A stretch of DNA of 64,000 bases, taken from NCBI GenBank assembly GCA_017453065.1, contig JAFTKW010000012.1:39521-103520 (forward strand), read 5' to 3'. This document shows positions 33,906-42,231 of this stretch, piece by piece. The translations under genes and the position numbers were made by a program. The stretch comes from Lachnospiraceae bacterium. Its GTDB lineage: Bacteria > Bacillota > Clostridia > Lachnospirales > Lachnospiraceae. Numbering within the stretch: the stretch's first letter is position 1; every line of letters starts with the position of its first letter. The notes beneath the pieces are model-generated. The model ran no database searches. It was not told the DNA's origin and worked only from the letters and a program-made list of their open reading frames with translations.

Positions 33906-35291
33906 ATGAAGAAGACAGTGTGCGAGTTGTTTGCGGGAGTCGGAGGATTTCGCTGTGGATTAAACAATATTACGACAACTGAAGATACTAAAAAACCAGA
34001 AAAATGGGAGACGGTATGGTTTAGCCAATGGGAGCCTGCGGAGAAGAATACTCAATACGCACATGACTGTTATGTGTATCATTTTGGAACCTGTTTGGAT
34101 AAAAATGGTAGCGATACAACTAACGTGAATATTGAAGAAGTTGACAAAGCAACAATTCCTGATTTTAACCTTTTAGTTGGGGGATTCCCTTGCCAAGACT
34201 ATTCCGTTGCATCTTCTTTGGCGACATCTAAAGGATTAGAAGGGAAAAAAGGTGTTCTTTGGTGGTCTATTAGAGATATTTTAGAAGAGAAGAAACCACC
34301 ATTTGTTTTGTTGGAGAATGTTGATCGATTGTTGAAATCTCCGGCAAAGCAAAGAGGGCGCGACTTCGGGATTATTTTGGCGTGCTTTAGAGATGAGGGA
34401 TATACTGTAGAATGGCGTGTGATTAATGCTGCGGAGTATGGATATCAACAGAGAAGGCGCAGAATATTTATTTTTGCATATAAGGATGATACGCGTTATG
34501 AAGCAAATTTGGTAAGTGCTGTAAACTATAACGAAGCTGACACTGTGGAATTGCGAAAAGACAGTATGGCTAAGTTAATCTTGGGCGAGGGTTTCTTTGC
34601 AAAAACATTCCCAGTGCTCGATGCAGATGCTACTATGGTAAAAGAATCCGTGCTGCCAAAGGGAATAGGGGACGTATCAGAACAGTTTGTTTTTGCTTTT
34701 GAAAATGCCGGTATTATGAAAAATGGAGTGGTATATACGTTAAAGACTATACCTAAGTATAAAGGGAAGCAGATTACGTTGGGTGATATTATGGATGAAG
34801 GAGATGTCGATAAGAAATATTTCATTCCTGAAGAAAGACTTTACTACACAAATCCTAATGTGACACATAGCGATGAAACTAAAGAGCCATTAACTAAAAA
34901 ACAGCGACAAACATGGCAGTATATTAAAGGGGCAAAAAAGCTTCTTAGAAAAGCTTCTACAGGATATGAATATGTTTTCTCGGAGGGGCCTATTCCTATG
35001 CTGGATGCGTATGATAAACCGGCAAGAACTATGCTGACTTCCGAGGGCGGATTTAGTAGAACTACTCATATTGTGAAAGATAAGAAGACAGGAAAAGTAA
35101 GATTGCTTACTGCGGAAGAGACCGAACGTATTCAAGGCTTTCCGGCAGGTCATACTAAGTATTGTTTGGTAAATGGACAAACGGTAGAGATGCCAGTAAA
35201 CAAAAGAAGATTCATGATGGGTAATGCACTGGTTGTAGATTTGATAAAGGATATGGAAAAAGTGCTGTCAAACATAATTGTGAATGAATAA
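33906..35291 (+). CDS. DNA (cytosine-5) methyltransferase
   Basis: 461 aa, start at ATG 33906 (TAGGTGATAACA upstream); a GTG at 33897 is the alternative. Motif I FAGVGGF, motif IV with catalytic C96 in GGFPCQDYSV, motif VI LLENVDRLL, motif VIII YGYQQRRRRIFIF, then a target-recognition region and C-terminal motif IX-X (RLLTAEETERIQGFP, MGNALVV). It protects host sites against the preceding endonuclease; M.Sau3AI is likewise a C5 enzyme. Confidence 0.95.
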   Translation: MKKTVCELFAGVGGFRCGLNNITTTEDTKKPEKWETVWFSQWEPAEKNTQYAHDCYVYHFGTCLDKNGSDTTNVNIEEVDKATIPDFNLLVGGFPCQDYSVASSLATSKGLEGKKGVLWWSIRDILEEKKPPFVLLENVDRLLKSPAKQRGRDFGIILACFRDEGYTVEWRVINAAEYGYQQRRRRIFIFAYKDDTRYEANLVSAVNYNEADTVELRKDSMAKLILGEGFFAKTFPVLDADATMVKESVLPKGIGDVSEQFVFAFENAGIMKNGVVYTLKTIPKYKGKQITLGDIMDEGDVDKKYFIPEERLYYTNPNVTHSDETKEPLTKKQRQTWQYIKGAKKLLRKASTGYEYVFSEGPIPMLDAYDKPARTMLTSEGGFSRTTHIVKDKKTGKVRLLTAEETERIQGFPAGHTKYCLVNGQTVEMPVNKRRFMMGNALVVDLIKDMEKVLSNIIVNE

Positions 35292-35320
35292 CAAAAGAAC
35301 GAAAGGGCGGAATAAGGAGA

Positions 35321-37120
35321 ATGGATTTCTTGAAAATTGGTAAAATATTTGCACAGGACTTCTATGCAGTCCCAGATTACCAAAGAGATTACGAGTGGAC
35401 AAACGCAGAGAATTCTACGCTGTTAGAGGACTTGCTGGCTATTGTGAGAGAACCTACGGAGTGTTCACACTTTTTTGGGGCTATAGTAACAATTCCATAT
35501 GAAGAGGGAAATGGAGTAAATAAGTCTGTTGATTTTGAGGAATATGGGATTAATCCGCATGAGTCTGTGAAGCATATCGTAGATGGACAACAAAGATTAA
35601 CATCGTTTTCTATATTGATTAAGGCATTAAGGGATTTGATAGTTAATGATGAGAATGTGAGTGCGCAATTCAAACAAAATTATGCGTCCAGACAATTGGA
35701 TAACCTATTGCTGGGAAATGCATATAAGCCTTCAGGTGAGGCTGCACCTAGATTAATACTGAACGGAAACACAGGTTGCTGCTATAATAAAGAGATATTA
35801 GATGTTTCGTCTGCATTATTTCATAAAGGGTATAAAGGCGCAAAACGAGTAATGGCGGCCTATGCTCTCTTTTTTAATGAGTTATCCGAAAAGAAACTCG
35901 AATTTATTGAAGAAGCTATTGTCTCAGATGCAGAAGAATATTACAAAAGGGTGATAGATGCGTTGGCAAATAAAGTTACCTTTGTTGAAATCGAGTGTGA
36001 CGCTTCTTCAGATGCATTTCAGGTGTTTGATTCTTTAAATGGGAAAGGATTAGACTTAACGGCAGCTGATAGAATAAAGAATATATTCATGAGCTGGAGT
36101 GCAAAAGGAAAAGGCGCTCAAAAATGGGATGCTTTAGTTAGCGATATAGGAGAAGAGTATCTGGCTAATTTTTTTGTAAGCTTGTTCTTTTATACTTCTA
36201 AAAAGAGAGTAGCAAAAAATAGATTACCAGATGAGTTCAAAGCTAGTTATAGATTGTCAGCAATAAACGACTTTGACTATTTTTTCAATCAATTGAAAGA
36301 AGCAGGTATTCTATATGGCAAATTACGTTCAATGTCAACAGAAAATAAAGAACTGGATAACATATTAAGGGATTTTCGAGCATTAAATCTAGACCAAGTA
36401 TATGTTATTTTGTTTGCTGTAGCGCATCACTATGGAGAGGTGATAATAAGAACTAACGAATATTTAGAGTTTGCACATGCTTTGCAAACATTGATTGTTC
36501 GAATGCAGATATGTGAAAAGAGTATGAATAAGTTAGATTCTTTATTTACTCTATGTATAGACATAATGAAAACAGGAAGCGCCTCATTGCCAGTAATAAC
36601 AAAGAGAATAAAAGATGAATACAGAAGTATTGTTGATGATGAAGCATTTGAAAGAGCATTTGCACGTTTCTCTACAACCGATAGTAGAATAGCAGAGTTT
36701 TATTTGAGACATATTGAAGAATTTATTAGAAAGCAACATGATAATAGATCTCCCGTTGAACGTGGGTTAACTGTAGAACACATAATTCCACAACATGCGA
36801 TGTATGACTTAAGTATGTGGTATGGCGAAAGCAAAGTTCCAGAGGAAATCGAAGACGATTTCAAACAGAGTGTTTTGGAAAATATCGGAAACAAAGCGTT
36901 GTTGTATGGAGATGACAACTCTTCTGCGGGCAGTAATAATTATGAGCAAAAGAAAGAGGTATATCGGACTGGGGCGAGAGGACAAAATAAAGGAACTCCT
37001 GTAGCGACATTTATGTTGATAAATGAGTTGCTGGACGAGCATCCAGATATATTTATGCATGATGAAGTTAAGGCGCGAGCGCAAAGGTTAGCAAAGTATG
37101 CAAGAGAAATATGGAAGTAA
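35321..37120 (+). CDS. GmrSD-like DUF262/DUF1524 nuclease
   Basis: 599 aa. The N-terminal DUF262 domain has VPDYQRDYEW (17-26) and DGQQR (88-92), which act on nucleotides in GmrS-type proteins. The C-terminal DUF1524 HNH domain has VEHIIPQH and ENIGNKALL. Full-length single-chain GmrSD enzymes cut glucosyl-hydroxymethylcytosine phage DNA; this one may be a type IV enzyme complementing the adjacent restriction-modification pair. It starts 30 bases after the methylase, is probably co-transcribed with it, and ends at a strong terminator. Confidence 0.9.
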   Translation: MDFLKIGKIFAQDFYAVPDYQRDYEWTNAENSTLLEDLLAIVREPTECSHFFGAIVTIPYEEGNGVNKSVDFEEYGINPHESVKHIVDGQQRLTSFSILIKALRDLIVNDENVSAQFKQNYASRQLDNLLLGNAYKPSGEAAPRLILNGNTGCCYNKEILDVSSALFHKGYKGAKRVMAAYALFFNELSEKKLEFIEEAIVSDAEEYYKRVIDALANKVTFVEIECDASSDAFQVFDSLNGKGLDLTAADRIKNIFMSWSAKGKGAQKWDALVSDIGEEYLANFFVSLFFYTSKKRVAKNRLPDEFKASYRLSAINDFDYFFNQLKEAGILYGKLRSMSTENKELDNILRDFRALNLDQVYVILFAVAHHYGEVIIRTNEYLEFAHALQTLIVRMQICEKSMNKLDSLFTLCIDIMKTGSASLPVITKRIKDEYRSIVDDEAFERAFARFSTTDSRIAEFYLRHIEEFIRKQHDNRSPVERGLTVEHIIPQHAMYDLSMWYGESKVPEEIEDDFKQSVLENIGNKALLYGDDNSSAGSNNYEQKKEVYRTGARGQNKGTPVATFMLINELLDEHPDIFMHDEVKARAQRLAKYAREIWK

Positions 37121-37129
37121 TATGCCTTA

Positions 37130-37157
37130 GGCGGAGCAATTGATTGCTCCGCCTTTT
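37130..37157 (+). terminator. Terminator at the end of the restriction operon
   Basis: GGCGGAGCAAT-TG-ATTGCTCCGCC followed by TTTT. Confidence 0.9.
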
Positions 37158-37201
37158 GTGGATTTTTAGAAGGAGAGTGAGATGAAGCGGAGGAACGATT
37201 C

Positions 37202-37253
37202 TTGACACCCCAATAGGTAATATGTTACCATATTCAAACAAGTAACATGTTAC
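37202..37253 (+). promoter_or_regulatory. Promoter with overlapping MarR-type palindromes
   Basis: TTGACA (37202-37207) and TACCAT (37226-37231, 18-base spacer) form a promoter. GGTAATATGTTACC (37216-37229) and GTAACATGTTAC (37242-37253) are palindromes within and just after it. Their position predicts autorepression by the MarR protein encoded 28 bases downstream. Confidence 0.7.
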
Positions 37254-37280
37254 CTATCCAATCCAAAGGAGATCACCCAC

Positions 37281-37751
37281 ATGCATATCCAACAAGTCAT
37301 CAACAACCCCAACGTAAACTTCACAGGAATCGAATCTTCCTACTTTCTCCTAGGCCTGCTCAGTGCTTTTGACAATCGCTTTCAAGCCTTTGCAGACAAG
37401 ACCTTAGGGGAGATCAGCTGGAAGCAGTTTTTTGCTATCATCTGCATCAATCTTTGTCAGGAACAGCCCACTATCAAGGAACTGGCGGAGATTATGGGAA
37501 GTTCCCACCAAAATGTGAAGCAGATTCTTTTGAAACTGGAAAAGAAGGGCTTTGTGGATATAGCTATCGACCAGGCGGACAAGCGCAAGCAAAGGGTTTT
37601 TCTCACAGAGAAATGCCGTGCTTTTTGTGAAGGGAACAATGAGCACAGCATGAAGATCATGACAGCTATGTTTGACGGTTTATCCGAGGAGCAGATCAAA
37701 GTCACTATCCAGACCATTATCAAGATGGAAGACAATCTAAAGAGTATTTAA
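37281..37751 (+). CDS. MarR-family regulator
   Basis: 156 aa with a winged helix (PTIKELAEIMGSSHQNVKQIL, DKRKQRVFLTEK). It lies 18 bases ahead of a flavodoxin-domain gene and behind a promoter overlapped by two palindromes, so it probably represses this two-gene operon in response to a redox or small-molecule cue. A cysteine in NLCQEQ precedes the HTH but no redox role can be shown. Confidence 0.92.
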   Translation: MHIQQVINNPNVNFTGIESSYFLLGLLSAFDNRFQAFADKTLGEISWKQFFAIICINLCQEQPTIKELAEIMGSSHQNVKQILLKLEKKGFVDIAIDQADKRKQRVFLTEKCRAFCEGNNEHSMKIMTAMFDGLSEEQIKVTIQTIIKMEDNLKSI

Positions 37752-37769
37752 ATTTAAGGGAGTATTATT

Positions 37770-38297
37770 ATGGCAAAGGGAATTATTTTGTATCAATCCA
37801 AATACGGTGCGACCAAGAAGTACGCACTATGGCTACAGGAGTCCACAGGCTTTGATCTGCTGGAAACCAAGAAGGCAGATGTAAATGCTTTGGCAGACTA
37901 TGACACTATCGTCTTAGGCGGTGGCGTGTATGCCTCCGGCATCGCAGGCTTATCTTTCTTGAAGAAAAGCTATGCAGCTTTGAAGGACAAAAAGCTCGTT
38001 ACTTTTTGTGTAGGTGCTTCTCCTTATGATGAGGCAGCATTTAAGCAGGCCTACGCCTACAATTTCCAGGGAGAGATTGCAGGCTTGCCATGCTTTTACT
38101 TAAGAGGTGCTTGGGATACGCAGTCTTTATCCTTCACAGACAAAGCCCTTTGCAAATTGCTGTTTAAGGCTATAGCAAAGAAAGACCCAGCCACCTATGA
38201 GCCATGGGAGAAAGCCCTCATGGAGGCCTATGAGCAGAAATGTGATTGGACGGATAGGGGAAGCCTTGCGACTATCCTTGAGTTTATCAACAATTAG
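37770..38297 (+). CDS. Flavodoxin-domain protein (HemG-like class)
   Basis: 175 aa. FMN phosphate loop YQSKYGATKKYA at the N-terminus, then YDTIVLGGGVYASGI and VTFCVGASPYD as in Flavodoxin_5 proteins. Related to the menaquinone-dependent protoporphyrinogen oxidase HemG family but more likely a general electron carrier or quinone reductase. Operon with the MarR gene. Confidence 0.88.
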   Translation: MAKGIILYQSKYGATKKYALWLQESTGFDLLETKKADVNALADYDTIVLGGGVYASGIAGLSFLKKSYAALKDKKLVTFCVGASPYDEAAFKQAYAYNFQGEIAGLPCFYLRGAWDTQSLSFTDKALCKLLFKAIAKKDPATYEPWEKALMEAYEQKCDWTDRGSLATILEFINN

Positions 38298-38341
38298 CCT
38301 TTTTGCACATTAACCCTGCTATAGTGCGCAACCTGCTATAT

Positions 38342-38380
38342 AAGCATCGGTCATAGTATAACGGCCGGTGCTTTATTTTT
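38342..38380 (+). terminator. Terminator after MarR-flavodoxin operon
   Basis: AAGCATCGGTC pairs with GGCCGGTGCTT (G-T wobbles), then TTATTTTTTC. Confidence 0.8.
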
Positions 38381-38466
38381 TCAATCAGTGTGATATTATT
38401 AGTACATAACTGAGGGAGTTATATTTATATATTATTTACATCACATTCTCAGGGGGGAGAACATAT

Positions 38467-39171
38467 ATGAAAGAAAATCTGAAAAAAATAGTCTTATCTT
38501 TATGTTTGTCGGCGGGACTTGCAGCCGTAGTATTTCTTGGCTTTTGGCTTTGGACACTCATTCCACCAAAGTCATATTCTGCGGAAGAAATATATGAAAT
38601 GGCTGCGCCTTCGGTGGTGGAGATTAATGTTACTTCCTACAAGGGAGACAGCACTGGAACGGGCTTTTTCTATGACGATAATGGAACGGTCATCACCAGC
38701 TATCGTGTGATCAAAGGCAGTTCTGCTGTAAGTATCAAGACACAGAGTGGCGAAGAGTATGAAGTGGTTTCTGTAAGGGGATTTGACGAGGCAAGAGACA
38801 TCGCAGTTCTTGACACTAGATGCAGAGTTTCGAAGCCTTTGCCTTTCAGAGCGGACGATCTTAAGATTAAGGCTGGAGAGCCAGCTTATGTTATTGGCGG
38901 TTCTTTTGGTGTGACAGATGGCTTGTCAGAAGGCGTTATCTCTGGGATAGCCAAAGAGGTGGGAGGACAGACCTATATGGAAATCACCGCGGAAGTATCT
39001 CTAAAAGATACAGGCGCACCTTTGATGGACAAATACGGAAATGTCGTTGGTATCTCCACATATACTTTTGTGGATGGCGAAAAAATGAATCTCGCTTTGC
39101 CGATTGGTCAGCTAGAGTACGTACCAAAGAATTCGCCTACATTACTTAGTGAGTTGTTTAAGCCAGAGTAA
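38467..39171 (+). CDS. Trypsin-like (HtrA-fold) protein with degenerate active site
   Basis: 234 aa: an N-terminal membrane anchor (~8-32), then a DegP-like protease fold with TGTGFFYDDNGTVITSYRV (normally ...TNYHV), ARDIAVL and SLKDTGAPL (normally GNSGGPL). His is replaced by Arg80 and Ser by Thr182; only Asp111 remains. It should therefore be a pseudoprotease, possibly a peptide-binding or scaffolding protein on the outer face. No PDZ domain. Monocistronic. Confidence 0.85.
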   Translation: MKENLKKIVLSLCLSAGLAAVVFLGFWLWTLIPPKSYSAEEIYEMAAPSVVEINVTSYKGDSTGTGFFYDDNGTVITSYRVIKGSSAVSIKTQSGEEYEVVSVRGFDEARDIAVLDTRCRVSKPLPFRADDLKIKAGEPAYVIGGSFGVTDGLSEGVISGIAKEVGGQTYMEITAEVSLKDTGAPLMDKYGNVVGISTYTFVDGEKMNLALPIGQLEYVPKNSPTLLSELFKPE

Positions 39172-39244
39172 GGAAGGTGCATACGGAAAGTGCATCCTTT
39201 GAGGAATTTAAATTTACAACAGACAAATTGCCATACAAAAAAGC

Positions 39245-39275
39245 AGAGGTTCCGAATTAATCGGAACCTCTTTTC
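39245..39275. terminator. Bidirectional terminator between convergent genes
   Basis: AGAGGTTCCGA and TCGGAACCTCT around a 5-base loop with T runs on both exits. Confidence 0.85.
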
Positions 39276-39292
39276 TTGTGCATTGAGATATA

Positions 39293-40639
39293 TTATTTCT
39301 TTTTCTTTCTTACCAAGACGACGACTGTGATTGTGGCGATTACTACCGCTGCAATGCCAATCGCTACCCACAGTATTACATCGCCTATTGATCCGGCCAC
39401 AAGGATTGCGGTAGGACCATCTGCGCTACCGATGATGCCGATGGAAACGTCGGCGGAATTCTCCTCTACAGGGTCCGTTGGCTCTGGGCATTCTACTGTA
39501 GAAGCATCTTTGTCTGCCTCGGTGGACCCTGATTCTTCCGCTTCAGGAGCATCCTTGTCTATCTCGGTGGTTTCTGATTCCTCGTTTCCAGACACTTTAG
39601 TCTCAGGAGCTGTAGTTTCTGACTGGTCGGTTTTGGGCTTCTCCGCCTCGGATGCTTCTGTTCCGGGAACTGTGGCCTCAGGTTCTATGACTTCAGGCTC
39701 TTCCGCGTCCGGATTCAAATCCTGCCCAGTGTATTCTTCATCTGTCACAGCAATGATGTAATCGGAAGCGTGTGTGAATGGGAACAAGGCGTAGCCATTT
39801 TCATCTACCAGGGTGCTGGTTATGAACTGGAAGGTTCCATCTCCCACTACATAAAATAGATGAGCAAACTGGCCTATGTACTGCGCCCCCATGTTGTATC
39901 TGAGCGTTGCGGTGAAGCCAAATTCACCGTCATGTTCAATGCCTAGTCTGTAAGCCAAGGCATTGCCGAAGAATTGCTGTACACCGCCGAAAGCAAATTC
40001 TTCAGGGTTGGTAACAACCTTCAGAGATATGTTAGCATCTGGAACCTCGACTATGTCTTTGCCGTAGATGTTCCAGGAGTATTCAGGCTCTTCAATTACG
40101 ATAGTTTTGTCCTTGCCTTTGATCTGTTTTAAATCATAGGATTCTACAGTGGTATTTGGAAGGCCTGGTCCCCAGTTGGTGCTTTCATCCACCTTGTTTA
40201 AGGTGATGTCAATGGTGATTTTTTGCCCTTTGACCTTGACGTCTACGCCCTCATTATTTTGATATGTGGCGGTTGGGTAGCAGGTAAACTTATAATCGCC
40301 ACTACAAGGGAGTAGGAATTCGCGATCAGCCCAGTTAAAGATATAGGCCTGCTTTTCGGGGATATCATAAGATTTCGCAGAAGGAGCGTAGCAAAAAGTC
40401 TCTACTCTTTCTTTACCATAGTTAAGGTATCCTTCGATTGCATAGTGGATGTTGCCATCGAAGCTTTTATCCCAAACGTTTTCTACGATGACGGACTCAT
40501 CGGCTGGGTCAAAGGTTATGATGAGGTTTGGAAAATCCAACGCATATGTATCGATTGGGGTGTATCCCCATGTAGTTGCAACTAGCAATAGGGCGCAAAG
40601 GATGAGTTTTATTTTGCTTAATATGGTTTGTTTTTTCAT
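39293..40639 (-). CDS. Surface protein with C-terminal membrane anchor
   Basis: 448 aa from the ATG at 40639 (GGGAGG upstream). Signal peptide, an all-beta extracellular region to ~315, then a Glu/Pro/Thr-rich stalk with repeated SETTAPE/EAEESGSTE-like units, a short GIIGSADGPTAI motif, and a C-terminal transmembrane helix ending in RKKKK. The IIG(G/S)ADGPT sequence is best known from Na+-translocating decarboxylase beta subunits; here it sits alone in a secreted protein. Presumably an adhesin or wall-exposed binding protein. Confidence 0.78.
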   Translation of the reverse strand: MKKQTILSKIKLILCALLLVATTWGYTPIDTYALDFPNLIITFDPADESVIVENVWDKSFDGNIHYAIEGYLNYGKERVETFCYAPSAKSYDIPEKQAYIFNWADREFLLPCSGDYKFTCYPTATYQNNEGVDVKVKGQKITIDITLNKVDESTNWGPGLPNTTVESYDLKQIKGKDKTIVIEEPEYSWNIYGKDIVEVPDANISLKVVTNPEEFAFGGVQQFFGNALAYRLGIEHDGEFGFTATLRYNMGAQYIGQFAHLFYVVGDGTFQFITSTLVDENGYALFPFTHASDYIIAVTDEEYTGQDLNPDAEEPEVIEPEATVPGTEASEAEKPKTDQSETTAPETKVSGNEESETTEIDKDAPEAEESGSTEADKDASTVECPEPTDPVEENSADVSIGIIGSADGPTAILVAGSIGDVILWVAIGIAAVVIATITVVVLVRKKKK

Positions 40640-40709
40640 GTTTGGCCTCCCTTGAGGGTTTTTCTTATTATAGCATAAAATGTGGAAGGAAGCGTTATAA
40701 ACAACAGTG

Positions 40710-40790
40710 AACTTGTTTGCGAAGAACTTTACAAACAAGTTTATTGACTGTTTTTAGTCTTTGGTGTAAAATACTTTACAAACAAGTTTA
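40710..40790 (+). promoter_or_regulatory. Promoter bracketed by 18-bp operators (toxin operon)
   Basis: ACTTTACAAACAAGTTTA occurs at 40726-40743 and again at 40773-40790; AACTTGTTTG at 40710-40719 is the inverted core. Between the direct repeats lie TTGACT (40744-40749), a 17-base spacer and TAAAAT (40767-40772). A protein bound to the two 18-mers would bracket the promoter, as in autoregulated toxin-antitoxin operons. Confidence 0.75.
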
Positions 40791-40802
40791 AAGGAGGCAG
40801 AT

Positions 40803-41657
40803 ATGGGTTATCAAGTTATTCAAGATATAGCGATGGTCATTGAATTGTGTGAGATGACTATGGAGGAGCTGGCGCAGGATTTGGGTGTCTCACGAATCAC
40901 TGTAAGCAACTGGCTTTCTGGCAAATACGAGATTAGTGAAAAGAATATAGCTGCCTTTTATGAGTATACTTTCAAAAGAGGGATTAAGCTTAACAGAATC
41001 AAGCAGCAGTTATACAGGGAAGACTTGGCAAATGAGGACGAGATTCTGCTGTTTCATGGGGCCAAGACTGAGATTGAGGGTGAGTTAAACCTTGATTTTA
41101 GTAAAAGCCGGAATGATTTTGGAGTAGGATTTTACTGTGGTGAGAGTTTGGAACAATCTGCTATGTTTGTTGCCACATATCCATCTTCTTCTCTTTATAT
41201 GCTTAAGTTCAATCCACTGGGATTAAAGGGCAAAGAGTTCAAGGTAAGCAGAGAGTGGATGCTTATGATAGCGTATTTCAGGGAAAGGCTAGGTGCGTAT
41301 GCGCATTCGGACGCGGTAGTGTCTTTGGTAGAGGAGTTAAAGGGTGTCGACTACATTATTGCCCCAATTGCAGACAACCGCATGTTTGAAATCATTGATC
41401 AATTTATTGACGGAGAGATCACGGATGTTCAGTGTCAGCATTGCCTTTCTGCCACTGACTTGGGAAATCAATATGTGTTTATTTCGCAGAAGGCACTGGA
41501 GCAAGTAGATATATTAGAGAGGTGCTTCCTTGCAAATGCAGAGAAAGAAGCATATCTTACGTCGAGACGCGAAGGATATGAGCTGAATCGAGACAAAGTG
41601 AAGGTGGCACGAAAGTTATATAGGGAACAGGGTAGATATATAGAGGATATTTTATGA
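40803..41657 (+). CDS. HTH protein with DUF3990 (ADP-ribosyltransferase-like) domain
   Basis: 284 aa. Residues ~8-60 form a Cro/C1 HTH (MTMEELAQDLGVSRITVSNWL). Residues ~82-240 match DUF3990, an ART-fold domain: LFHGAKTEIEG (H85), KSRNDFGVGFYCGESLEQSAMF and a following SSSLYMLKF. DUF3990 proteins are putative NAD+-using toxins. The gene overlaps the next by 4 bases and is preceded by a promoter with repeats that the HTH is likely to bind. Toxin activity is inferred. Confidence 0.82.
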   Translation: MGYQVIQDIAMVIELCEMTMEELAQDLGVSRITVSNWLSGKYEISEKNIAAFYEYTFKRGIKLNRIKQQLYREDLANEDEILLFHGAKTEIEGELNLDFSKSRNDFGVGFYCGESLEQSAMFVATYPSSSLYMLKFNPLGLKGKEFKVSREWMLMIAYFRERLGAYAHSDAVVSLVEELKGVDYIIAPIADNRMFEIIDQFIDGEITDVQCQHCLSATDLGNQYVFISQKALEQVDILERCFLANAEKEAYLTSRREGYELNRDKVKVARKLYREQGRYIEDIL

Positions 41658-42154
41658 TGAAGAAGATGGATAGCTATGGCTTGAAATTATGTCAGTTTCA
41701 GGCACAGATATTTCAAGAATCAATAGAGGAAGCAGAGTGTAGTTCTATGATATTTATCAGAAGATTTATGCTTTCTGATTTGGCGAAAAGGATGGATAAA
41801 GAGGGATTTTTATTTCTTGCTGTGGATGTGAAGGACGCGCTGACTGAGATAGAGGTAGAGTACGGCCCAAGTGCATACGGGAAAGAGAAGTTTGGCAATG
41901 AGGAGATTTATTGGACAGGCTATATCTATAGGTATTGGGCTTATATCACAGGCCTGAGTAGTAAGCAGATTTACAAAATAGTGAAGCCAGATGAACTTAG
42001 GGAACTGTATTTTCCTTATCATTCCTTGGACCCTGAACAGGCCATTGAACGTATCAAAGAGGCAAAAGGGATGACAGAGGAAGACCAAATCAAAAAGGGT
42101 GTGGAAATTTTAAGAAGAGTACGCGCCAGAAGGGCGGGCGACGGCAATAAATAA
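41654..42154 (+). CDS. Putative antitoxin partner of the ART-like protein
   Basis: 166 aa, overlapping the upstream stop (ATGA), which indicates translational coupling. No recognised domain name; it is soluble, with IFIRRFMLSDLAKRMDKEGF and YWTGYIYRYWAYITGLSSKQIYKI segments similar to small proteins (DUF3791-type) that accompany DUF3990 genes. Role as antitoxin follows from position only. Confidence 0.65.
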   Translation: MMKKMDSYGLKLCQFQAQIFQESIEEAECSSMIFIRRFMLSDLAKRMDKEGFLFLAVDVKDALTEIEVEYGPSAYGKEKFGNEEIYWTGYIYRYWAYITGLSSKQIYKIVKPDELRELYFPYHSLDPEQAIERIKEAKGMTEEDQIKKGVEILRRVRARRAGDGNK

Positions 42155-42231
42155 TTATAAATTAATCACAAAAATAATTGATAAATTGCCGACAACGGAA
42201 TATACTATTAGTGTGAAACGGAGGAAGTAGC

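Noticed and set aside
21000-37160. Integrative element or prophage
   Set aside because: No integrase, relaxase, structural phage genes or tRNA-type attachment repeats found; a defence island built by piecemeal insertion fits better.
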